DNA of 64,000 nt from Amycolatopsis dendrobii (GCF_014145675.1 NZ_JACGZW010000002.1:806001-870000), one strand, 5' to 3'. Counted from the first letter of the stretch, positions 1-8,595 are shown. Notes: a model not told the origin generated them from the letters alone. A program made the numbers and translations.

Positions 1-252
1 CTCCGCGGTGAGCGCGGTGACGATGCGGGCGACCAGGTCGTCGATGACGTGGTCGACGATGTCGCGCTTGTTCTGGAAGTAGCGGTAGAAGGTGCCGTGC
101 CCGATGCCGAGCTTCGTGGCGATGTCGGAGATGCCCGTGGCGTGGTAGCCGAGGTCGGCGAAGCAATCGAACGCCGCGTCGATGATCTCGCGGCGCAGTT
201 CCTGCTTCTTGCGCTCGGCTCGGGTGGTGCGGGGGCTCTCCTGGGCTGTCAC
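1..252 (-). CDS. TetR-family transcriptional regulator (C-terminus cut by window edge)
   Basis: Only the first 84 codons are in the window; the gene runs off the left edge. The visible part is a TetR N-terminal DNA-binding domain: a basic leader rich in Arg/Lys/Glu, then RREIIDAAFDCFADLGY, the helix-turn-helix (GISDIATKLGIGHGTFYRYF) and the usual NKRDI segment. The GTG at 252-250 is chosen because it opens the basic leader. The gene is divergent from the monooxygenase at 333, with 80 bp between starts, the classic arrangement of a local repressor and its target. The ligand-binding domain is not visible, so the inducer cannot be guessed. Confidence 0.9.
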   Translation of the reverse strand, partial: MTAQESPRTTRAERKKQELRREIIDAAFDCFADLGYHATGISDIATKLGIGHGTFYRYFQNKRDIVDHVIDDLVARIVTALTAE

Positions 253-307
253 ACAGTGCAGTGTATTGCCAAGTCCGCCGGAGTGACATACCGTTCCGTT
301 ACTGACA
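251..307. promoter_or_regulatory. Candidate TetR operator/promoter region between regulator and monooxygenase
   Basis: The 80-bp divergent gap holds two weak dyads: ACAC-N6-GTGT at 251-264, overlapping the regulator start, and TACCG-N3-CGTTA at 289-301 (one mismatch), flanked by a TGACA direct repeat at 284-288 and 303-307. TetR regulators usually bind such sites, but neither is a strong palindrome, so the operator assignment is tentative. Confidence 0.3.
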
Positions 308-332
308 AGTAGTTCCGGACGAGAGGTCGGAC

Positions 333-1808
333 ATGGACGCGCAGTACGACGCAGTCATCGTCGGCGCGGGCTTCGGCGGCATGGGGGCGGCCATTCAGCT
401 CCGCCGCCTCGGCTACCGCGACCTGCTGATTCTCGATCGCGAGGACGACCTCGGCGGGACCTGGCACGTGAACCGGTACCCGGGGCTGGCCGTCGACATC
501 CCGTCGTCCACCTATTCCTACTCGTTCGAACCCAATCCGTACTGGTCGAGGCTGTTCGCGCCGGGCGCGGAGCTCAAGAAGTACGCCGAGCACGTCGCCG
601 ACAAGTACGGTCTGCGCGCCTCGATGCGCTTCGGCGCCGTCGTGACCGGCGCGACGTGGGACGGTTCCACCTGGCGGGTCAGCATCGAAGGCGGCGAGAC
701 GGTCACCGCGAAGTACCTGCTCACGGCTACCGGCTTCCTATCGCAGCCGAAGATGCCGGAAATCGAGGGCATCGAGAAGTTCGCGGGCAAGGTCATCCAC
801 ACCACCAAGTGGGACGACAGCTACGACCTGGCCGGAAAACGCGCCGCGGTGATCGGCACCGGCGCGACGGCCGTCCAGCTCATCCCGGAAATCGCCAAGG
901 TCGCCGCGGAGTTGACGGTGTACCAGCGCACGCCGATCTGGGTCAGCCCGAAGCCGGACTACGCCGTGCCGAAGCCGCTGCAGCAGGCGTTCGCGAAGCT
1001 GCCGCTGGTGCAGCGCGCGGTGCGGCTGGCGGGCAGTTCGATCCTGGAGCTGATGATGATCTCCGGCGTCGTGCAGTACCGGCAGTTCCGCGGTGCCAAC
1101 CGGATCGCCGAACGCTGGTGCCGCGCGCATCTGTACCGCCAGGTCCGCGACCCCGCACTGCGCCGCAAGCTGACCCCGGACTACTCCTTCGGCTGCAAAC
1201 GGCCGACGTTCTCCAACGACTACTTCCCGGCCTTCACCCGCCCGCACGTGCACCTCGAAACCACGAGCATCGAACGGATCGACGAAACCGGGATCGTCAC
1301 CGCGGACGGCAAGCGCACCGAGATCGACACGCTCGTGCTGGCCACCGGCTTCAACCTGTGGGACGTGAACTTCCCGGCGATCGAGATCATCGGCCGCGAC
1401 GGCAAGAACCTCGGAAAGTGGTGGCGCGACAACCGGTTCCAGGCCTACGAGGGCGTGACCGTGCCCGGGTTCCCGAACCTGGTTTCGCTCAACAGCCCGT
1501 ATTCCTACAGCGGGCTCTCGTATTTCACGACCATCGAATGCCAGATGAAGCACATCGACCGGCTGTTCAAGGGCATGCGTGCCCGCGGTTCGGACGTGTT
1601 CGAGGTGACCCAGCGGGCGAACGACGAGTTCCTCGACCGGATGAAGCACAAGGTCGGGCACTCGGTCTTCGCACTCGGCCAATGCGCGACGGCCAACAGC
1701 TACTACTTCAACCAGCACGGCGAGGCGACCCTGCTCCGGCCGACCTCGACGATCAGCGCGCATCGGGAGGCGGCGCGATTCCCGTTGGAGGATTACAGCT
1801 TCGCCTGA
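333..1808 (+). CDS. FAD-dependent Baeyer-Villiger-type monooxygenase
   Basis: A 491-residue flavoprotein monooxygenase. The N-terminal FAD-binding dinucleotide fold shows GAGFGG at residues 11-16. The Baeyer-Villiger fingerprint FxGxxxHTxxW is present as FAGKVIHTTKW at about 150-160, and a second Rossmann motif for NADPH (GTGATA) lies at about 175-180. Length is normal for type I BVMOs and related EthA-like enzymes, which insert oxygen next to a ketone (or oxidise N/S) using NADPH and O2. It is the only gene before the CHAT protein and is divergent from a TetR gene, so substrate-induced expression is likely. The substrate is not predictable from sequence. Confidence 0.92.
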   Translation: MDAQYDAVIVGAGFGGMGAAIQLRRLGYRDLLILDREDDLGGTWHVNRYPGLAVDIPSSTYSYSFEPNPYWSRLFAPGAELKKYAEHVADKYGLRASMRFGAVVTGATWDGSTWRVSIEGGETVTAKYLLTATGFLSQPKMPEIEGIEKFAGKVIHTTKWDDSYDLAGKRAAVIGTGATAVQLIPEIAKVAAELTVYQRTPIWVSPKPDYAVPKPLQQAFAKLPLVQRAVRLAGSSILELMMISGVVQYRQFRGANRIAERWCRAHLYRQVRDPALRRKLTPDYSFGCKRPTFSNDYFPAFTRPHVHLETTSIERIDETGIVTADGKRTEIDTLVLATGFNLWDVNFPAIEIIGRDGKNLGKWWRDNRFQAYEGVTVPGFPNLVSLNSPYSYSGLSYFTTIECQMKHIDRLFKGMRARGSDVFEVTQRANDEFLDRMKHKVGHSVFALGQCATANSYYFNQHGEATLLRPTSTISAHREAARFPLEDYSFA

Positions 1809-1878
1809 GCCGTTGCCGCGTGCGCTTCGCGCCGTCCGTCAAAGAACGAGGGGACGGGTCGGCACGGAGGTGTGGTGC

Positions 1879-4800
1879 GTGAGCGGGGAATCGGGGGAGG
1901 ATCTGCTGGGCTGGATCACCGGGGAGCGCGGCCCGGTGGCGATGCCCGGGGTCGAGATGCTGCGGTCGGTGGGGCTCACCGCGGAGAGCGCCGGCGAAGC
2001 GTCGATGCGAGGCGCGGTCCGGGCTGCCATCGAGTCCACGATCCGAGCGGATGCCGGCAGTCTGCCCTCGCTGCTCGATCTGTGGGCCTGGATCCTGCAC
2101 GCCGCGCCCCAGTGCGACTGGGCGAACTTTGTGGCCGCCTTCGGCGCGGCGATGCAGGCCAGGTTCGAACGGACTGGAGCGCCGGACGAACTGGCCGCGG
2201 CGGTGAACGCACACCGTGCCGCACTGGACGTCCCCGGCATTTCCCCGGTCGCTCGAGCGGCGTGGTCGCTGAATCTGGGACAGGCGTTGCGCACCAGGTT
2301 CGGTCTGTCCGGGCTGGATTCCGACGCGGACGAAGCGATCCGTGCCACCGAGGAAGCGGCGGCGGGGCCAGCCGGACCAGTGCGGACGCTGGCTCTCCAG
2401 AACCTCAATCTGAGGTACCGCAGTCGTTACGAGAAGCACGGAGACCTCGCGGATCTGGACCGCGCGGTGACCGCCGGACGCGCTGCCTTGCCCGGGGCCC
2501 CGCCCGGCCATCCGGAGCGGGCAGCGCATCTGCAGAACGTGGGCATCAGTTTGCGCGCTCGCTACGCGCGGACCGGCGCGATCCGCGACCTGGACGAGGC
2601 CATCGGAATGCTCGGCGAGGCTGTCGGCCTGGCGGTCGCGGCCGAAGAGCTGAGCAAATACCTGTCGAGCCATGCCGCGGCCTTGCTCGACCGGTTCAAC
2701 CGGACTGGCCGGGTACCTGATCTGGACCTGGCCGTGGAGCTTTCCCGCCGGGCCGTTGCCACGACTTCCCCCGATGACCCCGGTCAGGCGGTGTACCTGC
2801 TGAACGCGTGTGCCGCGTTGCTCACGCGGTTTCGCGTCACTGGACAGGTGGCCGACCTCCACGAAGCCCGGGCCGCCTCCGTCCAAGGCGTCGCGGCCAG
2901 CGGCATCGGCCATCCCTGGTATCCCGCCATCGTGTCGAGCTTCGCCGAGGTGCTCCGGACGCAAGGCGAGTTCTTCAACGCCCCGGAGGATCTCGACCTC
3001 GCGGCGGGGATGCACCGCGAAGCCCTGGCAGCCGTCCCGGAAGGCCACCGTGACCGGGCACCGCACCTCACGAACCTCGGGGCTTCCTTGCTCAGACAGG
3101 CGGAAAGGAACGATCAGCCCGAGGCACTGCACGAAGTGGTGAACGTCTGCCGCGAGGCGGTGGCCGCGACTCCGGCCGACGATCCGGCGCGGGCCGGACG
3201 GTTGTCCGGGCTCGGCAACGCGTTGGCGAGCCGGTTCGAGCGCTTGGGAGCCGCGAACGACGCGGACGAGGCCGTGGCGGTCCTGGCGGAAGCCGCAGCC
3301 GTCGTCCCGGCCGGCCATGCCGACCGCAACGGATGGCTGCACAACCTGGGTTTGGCGTTGTGGCAGCGCTACCTCCGCTACGGTCGCCCCGAAGACCTCG
3401 ACCACGCAGCGACAGCGTGCGCCGAGGCGACCCGCGTGCGTGCCGCACCGCCGCTCAACCGGATCAGGACTGCCCGGACGGCCGCGATCCTCGCCGAGGA
3501 GAACAACGACCCCGCTGGTGCGGCCGATCTGCTGGAGACCGGCGTCCGGTTGCTGCCCGAGCTGGTTCCCCGCCGTCTTCCCCGCTTCGATCAGCAAGCC
3601 CGGCTTTCCGCCATCGCTGGCTTGGCCAACCGGGCCGCCTCGGCGGCATTGGCGAGCACGACCGGGTCCGCGCCGGAGCGTGCCGCGCGGGCAGTGACCC
3701 TTCTGGAGGCCGGGCGCGCGGTCCTGATCAGCCAGAGCCTGGAGACCCGCGGCGACCTCACCGGCCTGCGTGCCGTCCGGCCGGACTTGGCGACGAGGTT
3801 CGCCGAGCTGACCGAAGCTCTCAACCAGCACGCCGCCCAGCGGGTGCACACTGACCCGGGCCGCCGCGAATCGGCGTTCGACCGGTTCATGCTCATGTCC
3901 GAGGCCGCGGGCAGTCCCGGCGCGATCCGCGCCGACGAGGGGGCCGACCGGATTCGCTTGGCCGAAGACCTGGCCGAAACGGTGCGCGGCATCCGCGAGG
4001 TGGACGGGTTCGCGTCCTTCGGCCTGCCTCCGGACGCCGGAGAGCTGCTGGCGGAGGCCGAGAACGGGCCATTGGTGGCTTTCACCGTCACCGCGGACCG
4101 CGGCAACGCCTTGATCGTCACCCCGGACGGGATCGAGAGCGTGGAGTTGCCCGGACTGACCACCGAAGCGCTCGCGGAGCGGGCCGACGCTTTCCACCGG
4201 GCTGTCCGGTCTCCCGGCATGCGGGAGCTGACTCCAGCCGCGGCCCGGCCCGGCGGGCAAGCCGAACTGCACGCCGTTCTCGAATGGTTGTGGGACAACG
4301 TGACCGGACCGGTGCTGGACCATCTGGGGTTGTGCCGTACTCCGGCGGAGAGCGCCCGCGCGTGGCCGCGGATCTGGTGGATCCCGTGCGGTCAGCTCGC
4401 CCTGCTGCCGCTTCACGCGGCTGGCCACCACCGCGACCCGGCGACGCCGGCGCGACGCACTGTCCTCGACCGTGTGGTGTCCTCCTATACGCCCACGATC
4501 GGCGCGCTGCGGCACGCTCGCCGTTCCCGGCCGAGCGGCCGCCCGCTCCGCTCGCTCGTCGTCGCCATGCCCACCACTCCCGGGTTGTACGGCGGCGGAC
4601 ACCTGCCGCATGTCCGCGCGGAAGCCGAAACGGTCGCCGCCCTGCTGCCTGATCCGCTCGTCCTGAGCGCACCGCCTGACCAGACGGACGCCGGACCTGC
4701 CCTTCCCACCGCCCGCCGGGTCCTCGACGAACTGCCGTCGAGCGCGATCGCGCACTTCGCCTGCCACGGGACGCACAACCCGGCCCAGCCCGAAGCCAGC

Positions 4801-5187
4801 ATGCTCCTGCTGCACGATCACGCCGAGGCACCGTTGACGGTCGCGCACCTGGCCCCGCTCGCGCTCGACCACGCCCAGCTGGCCTACCTGTCGTCGTGCG
4901 AATCCGCACTGAACAAAGCCGGGCCCTTCCTCGACGAAGCGATCCACCTCGCGGCCGCATTCCAGCTCACGGGTTTCCCCCACGTCATCGGCACGTTGTG
5001 GGCGGTCGACGACGAGTTCGCCGCCGTCATCGCCAGCCGCTTTTACTGCGGCCTTCGCGACCAGGCCACCGCGACCGTCAGTGTCGGCGACGCGGCGCGC
5101 GCACTGCACGAAGCAGTCCGCGAGCTGCGGGACGAGTTTCCCGGCTTGCCTTCGTTGTGGGCCGCTCACCTGCACTTCGGTCCTTGA
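1879..5187 (+). CDS. TPR-repeat CHAT-domain (caspase-like) protein
   Basis: A 1102-residue protein. From about residue 60 to 560 it is built of tetratricopeptide-like units with recurring patterns such as LDEAI..., ARYARTG and DLDLAVE; the C-terminal 300 residues are a CHAT peptidase domain. The catalytic dyad is intact: His in FACHG (about H963) and Cys in LSSCES (about C1007), followed by the typical GTLWAVDD segment. CHAT proteins are caspase-related cysteine proteases, several of which act in prokaryotic immunity or programmed death; the TPR array usually senses a partner. An upstream in-frame TTG at 1813 exists, but GTG 1879 has a CGGAGG ribosome site at 1865-1870. Two small membrane-protein genes follow. 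No signal peptide is seen, so it is probably cytoplasmic. Confidence 0.9.
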   Translation: MSGESGEDLLGWITGERGPVAMPGVEMLRSVGLTAESAGEASMRGAVRAAIESTIRADAGSLPSLLDLWAWILHAAPQCDWANFVAAFGAAMQARFERTGAPDELAAAVNAHRAALDVPGISPVARAAWSLNLGQALRTRFGLSGLDSDADEAIRATEEAAAGPAGPVRTLALQNLNLRYRSRYEKHGDLADLDRAVTAGRAALPGAPPGHPERAAHLQNVGISLRARYARTGAIRDLDEAIGMLGEAVGLAVAAEELSKYLSSHAAALLDRFNRTGRVPDLDLAVELSRRAVATTSPDDPGQAVYLLNACAALLTRFRVTGQVADLHEARAASVQGVAASGIGHPWYPAIVSSFAEVLRTQGEFFNAPEDLDLAAGMHREALAAVPEGHRDRAPHLTNLGASLLRQAERNDQPEALHEVVNVCREAVAATPADDPARAGRLSGLGNALASRFERLGAANDADEAVAVLAEAAAVVPAGHADRNGWLHNLGLALWQRYLRYGRPEDLDHAATACAEATRVRAAPPLNRIRTARTAAILAEENNDPAGAADLLETGVRLLPELVPRRLPRFDQQARLSAIAGLANRAASAALASTTGSAPERAARAVTLLEAGRAVLISQSLETRGDLTGLRAVRPDLATRFAELTEALNQHAAQRVHTDPGRRESAFDRFMLMSEAAGSPGAIRADEGADRIRLAEDLAETVRGIREVDGFASFGLPPDAGELLAEAENGPLVAFTVTADRGNALIVTPDGIESVELPGLTTEALAERADAFHRAVRSPGMRELTPAAARPGGQAELHAVLEWLWDNVTGPVLDHLGLCRTPAESARAWPRIWWIPCGQLALLPLHAAGHHRDPATPARRTVLDRVVSSYTPTIGALRHARRSRPSGRPLRSLVVAMPTTPGLYGGGHLPHVRAEAETVAALLPDPLVLSAPPDQTDAGPALPTARRVLDELPSSAIAHFACHGTHNPAQPEASMLLLHDHAEAPLTVAHLAPLALDHAQLAYLSSCESALNKAGPFLDEAIHLAAAFQLTGFPHVIGTLWAVDDEFAAVIASRFYCGLRDQATATVSVGDAARALHEAVRELRDEFPGLPSLWAAHLHFGP

Positions 5188-5220
5188 CCCCGGTGGCCCG
5201 GGTGATGCGCGCCGGTTGAG

Positions 5221-5246
5221 GGAACCTCCAACCCTCGATCGGCGTC
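5221..5246 (+). promoter_or_regulatory. Candidate ECF-sigma-type promoter (GGAAC-N17-CGTC)
   Basis: GGAAC at 5221-5225 and CGTC at 5243-5246 are separated by 17 bases, matching the -35/-10 pattern of actinobacterial sigma-E/H-type ECF factors. The predicted start of transcription falls only a few bases before the GTG at 5256, giving an almost leaderless message for the RDD membrane protein. The match is by eye; other GC-rich chance matches are possible. Confidence 0.4.
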
Positions 5247-5255
5247 GAGGATGGC

Positions 5256-5789
5256 GTGAAGACTCAGCAAGACGTCATGGCCAGCCTCCGCGCGCAAGCC
5301 GAACCCGTGCTCGGCACGGGTGCGGCGGCGCGGATTCGCGCGTTCGAGAACGGCGACCTGTACGTCGAGGCGCGCACCGCTTCCACGATCTGGGCCTGGC
5401 TGGTCGACTTCCTCCTGGTCACCGGCCTGTCGGTGGCCGCGGCGGTGACGTACTACTTCAAGTCCTACAGCGTCGACGCAGCGGTCGGGGCGAGCGTGAT
5501 CGGAATCGCGGGGCTGTTCGTGCTGCCGCTGCTGTACGGCTGGTTTTACGGCAACGGCCGCGGCCTCGGCGCGCTGTTCAACGGGATCCGCCTCGTCCGG
5601 CTTCGCGACGGCGGCCGGATCGGGCTCTGGAAGGCGGGCTGGGCGATGCTGATCCGTACGCTCGGCTTCGTGATCATCGCGCTCGGCGTGCTCAACGGCG
5701 ACGTCACCGTGACGAACGGGGTCCGCACGAGCATCGACGTTCGCGAGACCGAACGGCTCCGCGCCGCCGGTTTCGTCCGGAAGCCGTGA
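5256..5789 (+). CDS. RDD-family membrane protein
   Basis: A 177-residue protein with a soluble N-terminus (about 40 residues) and three hydrophobic segments at about 45-67, 75-97 and 125-147. It carries the RDD hallmark: an acidic residue in the first membrane helix (WAWLVDFLLV), then NGIRLVRLRDGGRIG before the last helix. The function of RDD proteins is generally unknown; some have been linked to ion exchange. GTG 5256 follows a TCGAGG ribosome site. The gene overlaps the next one by four bases, so the two are translationally coupled, and it lies 68 bp after the CHAT gene on the same strand. Whether the CHAT protein and this pair act together is open. Confidence 0.8.
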   Translation: MKTQQDVMASLRAQAEPVLGTGAAARIRAFENGDLYVEARTASTIWAWLVDFLLVTGLSVAAAVTYYFKSYSVDAAVGASVIGIAGLFVLPLLYGWFYGNGRGLGALFNGIRLVRLRDGGRIGLWKAGWAMLIRTLGFVIIALGVLNGDVTVTNGVRTSIDVRETERLRAAGFVRKP

Positions 5790-6355
5790 GCGGATACCAG
5801 GTCCGTGCGGTCGCGGACACTCCCGAACAGCGGCTGCGCGACTACACGGCGCGGCTGCAGGCGATCGTCACCATGCGGCGGGTGTACCGGGTGATGACGG
5901 CCAGCCTCGCCGGGCTTTTCGGCGTCAGCGGGCTTTTGGCCGGACTGCTGGCCCATTCCGCGGCGGGAGGATTCAGTTTGGCGGGCGGCGGTGTTTTCTT
6001 CGCGGTGCTGTGGCTCGGCGGCGTACTGACCTGGCGGGGCAGGCCCGCGACCGAGCGTGCGTTGAACCCGGGATCGCATCCGCCTGCCGGTCGTACTCCG
6101 GGGAATGTGCGAGGCGCTTTCTTTGCCGCAGCGGGGATGGGCTGTTTAGCCGCTGTCGTTTGTGGACTGTCCTTTATGTCCAGCAATCCGCCGCACGCCG
6201 TGCTGAAACTGGCGATCATCGGGCTCGGCACTTTTGTGGTGTTCACCGTTTTGTTCGTCCCGCCGGGATATGTCTACGCGCAGTCCGACCAGTACTTCGC
6301 GAAATGGCTCAACCGCAACCGCGCGGCTTACCAGGCGGCGGCGCGCCGGCTCTAA
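5786..6355 (+). CDS. Small integral membrane protein, unknown function
   Basis: A 189-residue protein beginning at GTG 5786 inside the stop of the RDD gene (GTGA overlap). It has a short cytoplasmic start with a DTPEQRLRDYTARLQAI helix, then four hydrophobic segments (about 35-58, 62-80, 108-130 and 135-160), and ends with a basic tail. The middle loop is Pro/Gly rich. I recognise no family motif. Co-translation with the RDD protein suggests a shared membrane function. Its stop codon overlaps that of the convergent ABC permease gene by four bases. Confidence 0.75.
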   Translation: MSGYQVRAVADTPEQRLRDYTARLQAIVTMRRVYRVMTASLAGLFGVSGLLAGLLAHSAAGGFSLAGGGVFFAVLWLGGVLTWRGRPATERALNPGSHPPAGRTPGNVRGAFFAAAGMGCLAAVVCGLSFMSSNPPHAVLKLAIIGLGTFVVFTVLFVPPGYVYAQSDQYFAKWLNRNRAAYQAAARRL

Positions 6356-7086
6356 GGGGTGCGACGGCGCAGCGTCGCCGCTCCGAGACCCAGCGCCAGT
6401 ACCGCGCAACCGAGCACGACGAGGATGTTGCGAGTCAACGTCGTCGTCCAGTCCGAGCTGTGGGTCACCTGCGTGAGCGCTTCGACGGCGTAGGACAGCG
6501 GCATCACGTCCGACAGCCAGTGCAGTACCCAGCCCATCTGGTCGCGCGGCTGGAAAAGCCCGCACAGCAAGGTTTGCGGCAGCACGAACAGCGGCATGAA
6601 CTGAACGGCCTGGAACTCGCTCGTCGCGAACGCGCTCACGAAAAGGCCCAGCGCCATGCCGAGCAACGCGTCGAGCACGGTGATCAGCAGCAGTGACCAG
6701 ACCGAACCGGCCACCGACAGTCCCAGCCACCACAGGCTGACCGCCGTCGCGACTGCCACCTGCAGCACCGCGACCTGCCCGAACGCCAGCGCGTACCCGG
6801 CGAGCAGATCGAATTTCCCCAGCGGCAGCGTCATCAGCCGCTCCAGCGTGCCGGCGGTGCGTTCGCGCAGGGTCGTGATCGACGCGATCAGGAACATGAT
6901 CACGAACGGGAACACGCCGAGCAGTGCGGGCGCGATCCGGCTGAACGTCTCGGCCGAGTTGAACACGAAGCGCAGCAACACCATCAGCAGCGTCGGCACG
7001 AGGATGAGCATCACCACCGTGCGCGGATCGTGCCGCAGCTGGGCGAGGATGCGGCGGGTGGTGGCGAGAGTGATCGAGACAGTCAT
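6352..7086 (-). CDS. ABC-2 type transporter permease
   Basis: A 244-residue integral membrane protein of the ABC-2 exporter type. It starts with a cytoplasmic TTRRILAQLRHDPRT segment (the usual leader before helix 1) and has six hydrophobic helices; the FPFVIMFLIASITTLRERTAGTLERLMTLP coupling region is characteristic. The ATG at 7086 overlaps the stop of the ATPase gene (ATGA), so both are made together. Such exporters pump drugs, lipids or antibiotics out of the cell. Control by the adjacent TetR gene is likely. Confidence 0.9.
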   Translation of the reverse strand: MTVSITLATTRRILAQLRHDPRTVVMLILVPTLLMVLLRFVFNSAETFSRIAPALLGVFPFVIMFLIASITTLRERTAGTLERLMTLPLGKFDLLAGYALAFGQVAVLQVAVATAVSLWWLGLSVAGSVWSLLLITVLDALLGMALGLFVSAFATSEFQAVQFMPLFVLPQTLLCGLFQPRDQMGWVLHWLSDVMPLSYAVEALTQVTHSSDWTTTLTRNILVVLGCAVLALGLGAATLRRRTP

Positions 7087-7796
7087 CGCTGGGCCTTCAC
7101 CAGGTGCAGGAACGCGCGTTCGAGGTCTTGTTCGCCAGTGGCCGCGCGCAGGGCGTCCGGCGAATCGTCGGCGAGCAGCGCGCCGTCGCGCATCAGCAGC
7201 AGCCGGGTGCAGCGAGCGGCTTCGTCCATGACGTGGCTGGACACCAGAAGCGTGGTGCCGTCGGCGGCCAGACGATGGAAAACGTTCCACAAATGCTCGC
7301 GCAGCAACGGATCCAGCCCGACGGTCGGTTCGTCGAGCACGAGCAGTTCGGGCTTGCCGAGCAGCGCGACGGCGAGGCTCGCCCGGCTGCTCTGACCGCC
7401 GGAGAGCCGGCCGACCAGCGCGTCGGCGTGCGAACCGAGGCCGACCTGCTCGATCGCCTCGGGCACCGACCGGGACGGCGCGCCCAGCACGGACGCGAAG
7501 TAGCGCAGGGATTCGGTGACCGTGAGGTCGGCGTAGACCGCGGGCGCCTGCGTGGCGTACCCGATCCGCTTGCGCAACCGACGGCTCCCGGCCGGTTCGC
7601 CGAGCACGGTGACCGTGCCGCCATGGGTCACCTGCACGCCGACGACCGCGCGCATCAAGGTGGTCTTCCCGCAGCCGCTCGGCCCGAGCAGCCCGGTGAC
7701 CGACCCGGGCTCGACGCGGAAGCTCACGTCGCGCAGCACTTCCTGGCCACCGCGGACGACGCGCAGGCCGTCGATGACCACCGCGGAATTAATCAT
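7083..7796 (-). CDS. ABC transporter ATP-binding protein (ABC-2 exporter)
   Basis: About 237 residues with every nucleotide-binding motif: Walker A GPSGCGKTT, Q-loop (YATQAPAVY), signature LSGGQ, Walker B LLVLDEPT and switch His in LLVSSHVMDEA. It powers the permease encoded next. The start is placed at ATG 7796 (MINSAVVIDG) because upstream codons encode an Arg-rich stretch not found in the family. That ATG lies in the middle of a perfect 9-bp inverted repeat (7786-7807), so a bound repressor would block both transcription and translation start. Confidence 0.92.
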   Translation of the reverse strand: MINSAVVIDGLRVVRGGQEVLRDVSFRVEPGSVTGLLGPSGCGKTTLMRAVVGVQVTHGGTVTVLGEPAGSRRLRKRIGYATQAPAVYADLTVTESLRYFASVLGAPSRSVPEAIEQVGLGSHADALVGRLSGGQSSRASLAVALLGKPELLVLDEPTVGLDPLLREHLWNVFHRLAADGTTLLVSSHVMDEAARCTRLLLMRDGALLADDSPDALRAATGEQDLERAFLHLVKAQR

Positions 7797-7807
7797 GCGA
7801 TTAATTC
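7786..7807. promoter_or_regulatory. Perfect AT-rich palindromic operator across the ABC ATPase start
   Basis: Half-sites GAATTAATC (7786-7794) and GATTAATTC (7799-7807) are exact inverted copies separated by four bases (ATGC). In such GC-rich surroundings an AT-rich 9-bp dyad is very unlikely by chance. It covers the ATG of the ATPase gene, and the TetR gene upstream (7870-8445) is one candidate binder. A second, different palindrome lies before that TetR gene, so another regulator may use this one. Confidence 0.65.
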
Positions 7808-7869
7808 TGCGCGCGCGGAATTTTCGTGTCAAGCCCGGGTGCGCGGTGGTGTGCGCGGATCAGCCGAGG

Positions 7870-8445
7870 TCAGGCCTGGTCGACGTACTGCTGCACAGCA
7901 GGCGCGATCAACCCGACCACATCCTCATGCGCGGCCCGCGCCAGCGGCTCGACCTGCACGACGTACCGGACCATCGCGAGCCCGACCAGGTGGGCGGCGA
8001 TCCCGGTGACCCGAAGCGGCGGGATGTCGAGCGCGTCCGCGATCTTGTCCAGCAGCGCGCCCTGGATGAAGCCGCGCAGCATGTCCGCGGCCTGTTCGGT
8101 GGTGGAGACCGAGCGCAGCACGCCGAAGAACGCGTCGCGGGAGGCGGGGGTTTCCCAGAGGGTCAGGAACAGGCGCACGAGCCGTTCGCCGACCTCGGCT
8201 CTCGGGCCGTCGAGGATCGCGGCCACTACGACGCCGGGGTCGGCCGGGAGGTGCAGCGCGGTCGCGAAAACCTGGTCCTTGCTGCCGAAGAAATGGTGCA
8301 CGAGCGCGGGGTTCACGCCCGCCTCCGCGGCGATCGCGCGGATCGTCGCGCCCTCGTACCCGTTCCGGCCGAACAGGTCCCGCGCGGCGGCCAGAATGGC
8401 CTCGCGCGTTTCGGTCTGCCCTGGGCGGCGTCCCGTCCGTGCCAT
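7870..8445 (-). CDS. TetR-family regulator of the adjacent ABC exporter
   Basis: A 191-residue TetR repressor. The N-terminal helix-turn-helix is TETREAILAAARDLFGRNGY...IRAIAAEAGVNPALVHHFF at about residues 10-55; the rest is an all-helical ligand-binding domain of the size seen in TetR proteins with a C-terminal domain ending in AHEDVVGLIAPAV. It lies upstream of, and on the same strand as, the ABC ATPase and permease genes (73-bp gap to the ATPase start), so it either forms their operon or represses an internal promoter. A perfect 8-2-8 palindrome 42 bp upstream of its start is the best candidate for its own operator. Confidence 0.93.
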   Translation of the reverse strand: MARTGRRPGQTETREAILAAARDLFGRNGYEGATIRAIAAEAGVNPALVHHFFGSKDQVFATALHLPADPGVVVAAILDGPRAEVGERLVRLFLTLWETPASRDAFFGVLRSVSTTEQAADMLRGFIQGALLDKIADALDIPPLRVTGIAAHLVGLAMVRYVVQVEPLARAAHEDVVGLIAPAVQQYVDQA

Positions 8446-8486
8446 CGGCGTCCTTTCGTCCGCTCCAGTATCGCGGGACCATGGGC

Positions 8487-8504
8487 GGTACAGCTGGCTG
8501 TACC
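8487..8504. promoter_or_regulatory. Perfect 18-bp palindrome GGTACAGCTGGCTGTACC, TetR operator candidate
   Basis: GGTACAGC and GCTGTACC flank a two-base centre. The size and 8-2-8 symmetry are typical of TetR operators. It sits between the divergently transcribed TetR gene (start 8445) and the LuxR-type gene (start 8596), so a dimer bound here could repress either or both. Confidence 0.6.
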
Positions 8505-8595
8505 TGATCCTTACCCCGCGCGGGATCGCCGGTCGTCCCGCCGGGGCCTTAGGTTCGGGCTACCGGGGAGGACCGGACGGGCAGGGGGAGCGGGG

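Noticed and set aside
1753..5175. 1140-codon open frame on the minus strand
   Set aside because: Lies wholly opposite the CHAT gene and has low-complexity Arg/Gly/Gln composition with no domain; a GC-rich shadow frame.
5256..5789. Gasdermin-like pore protein beside the CHAT protease
   Set aside because: The protein has RDD-type membrane helices and is too short; no gasdermin pattern.
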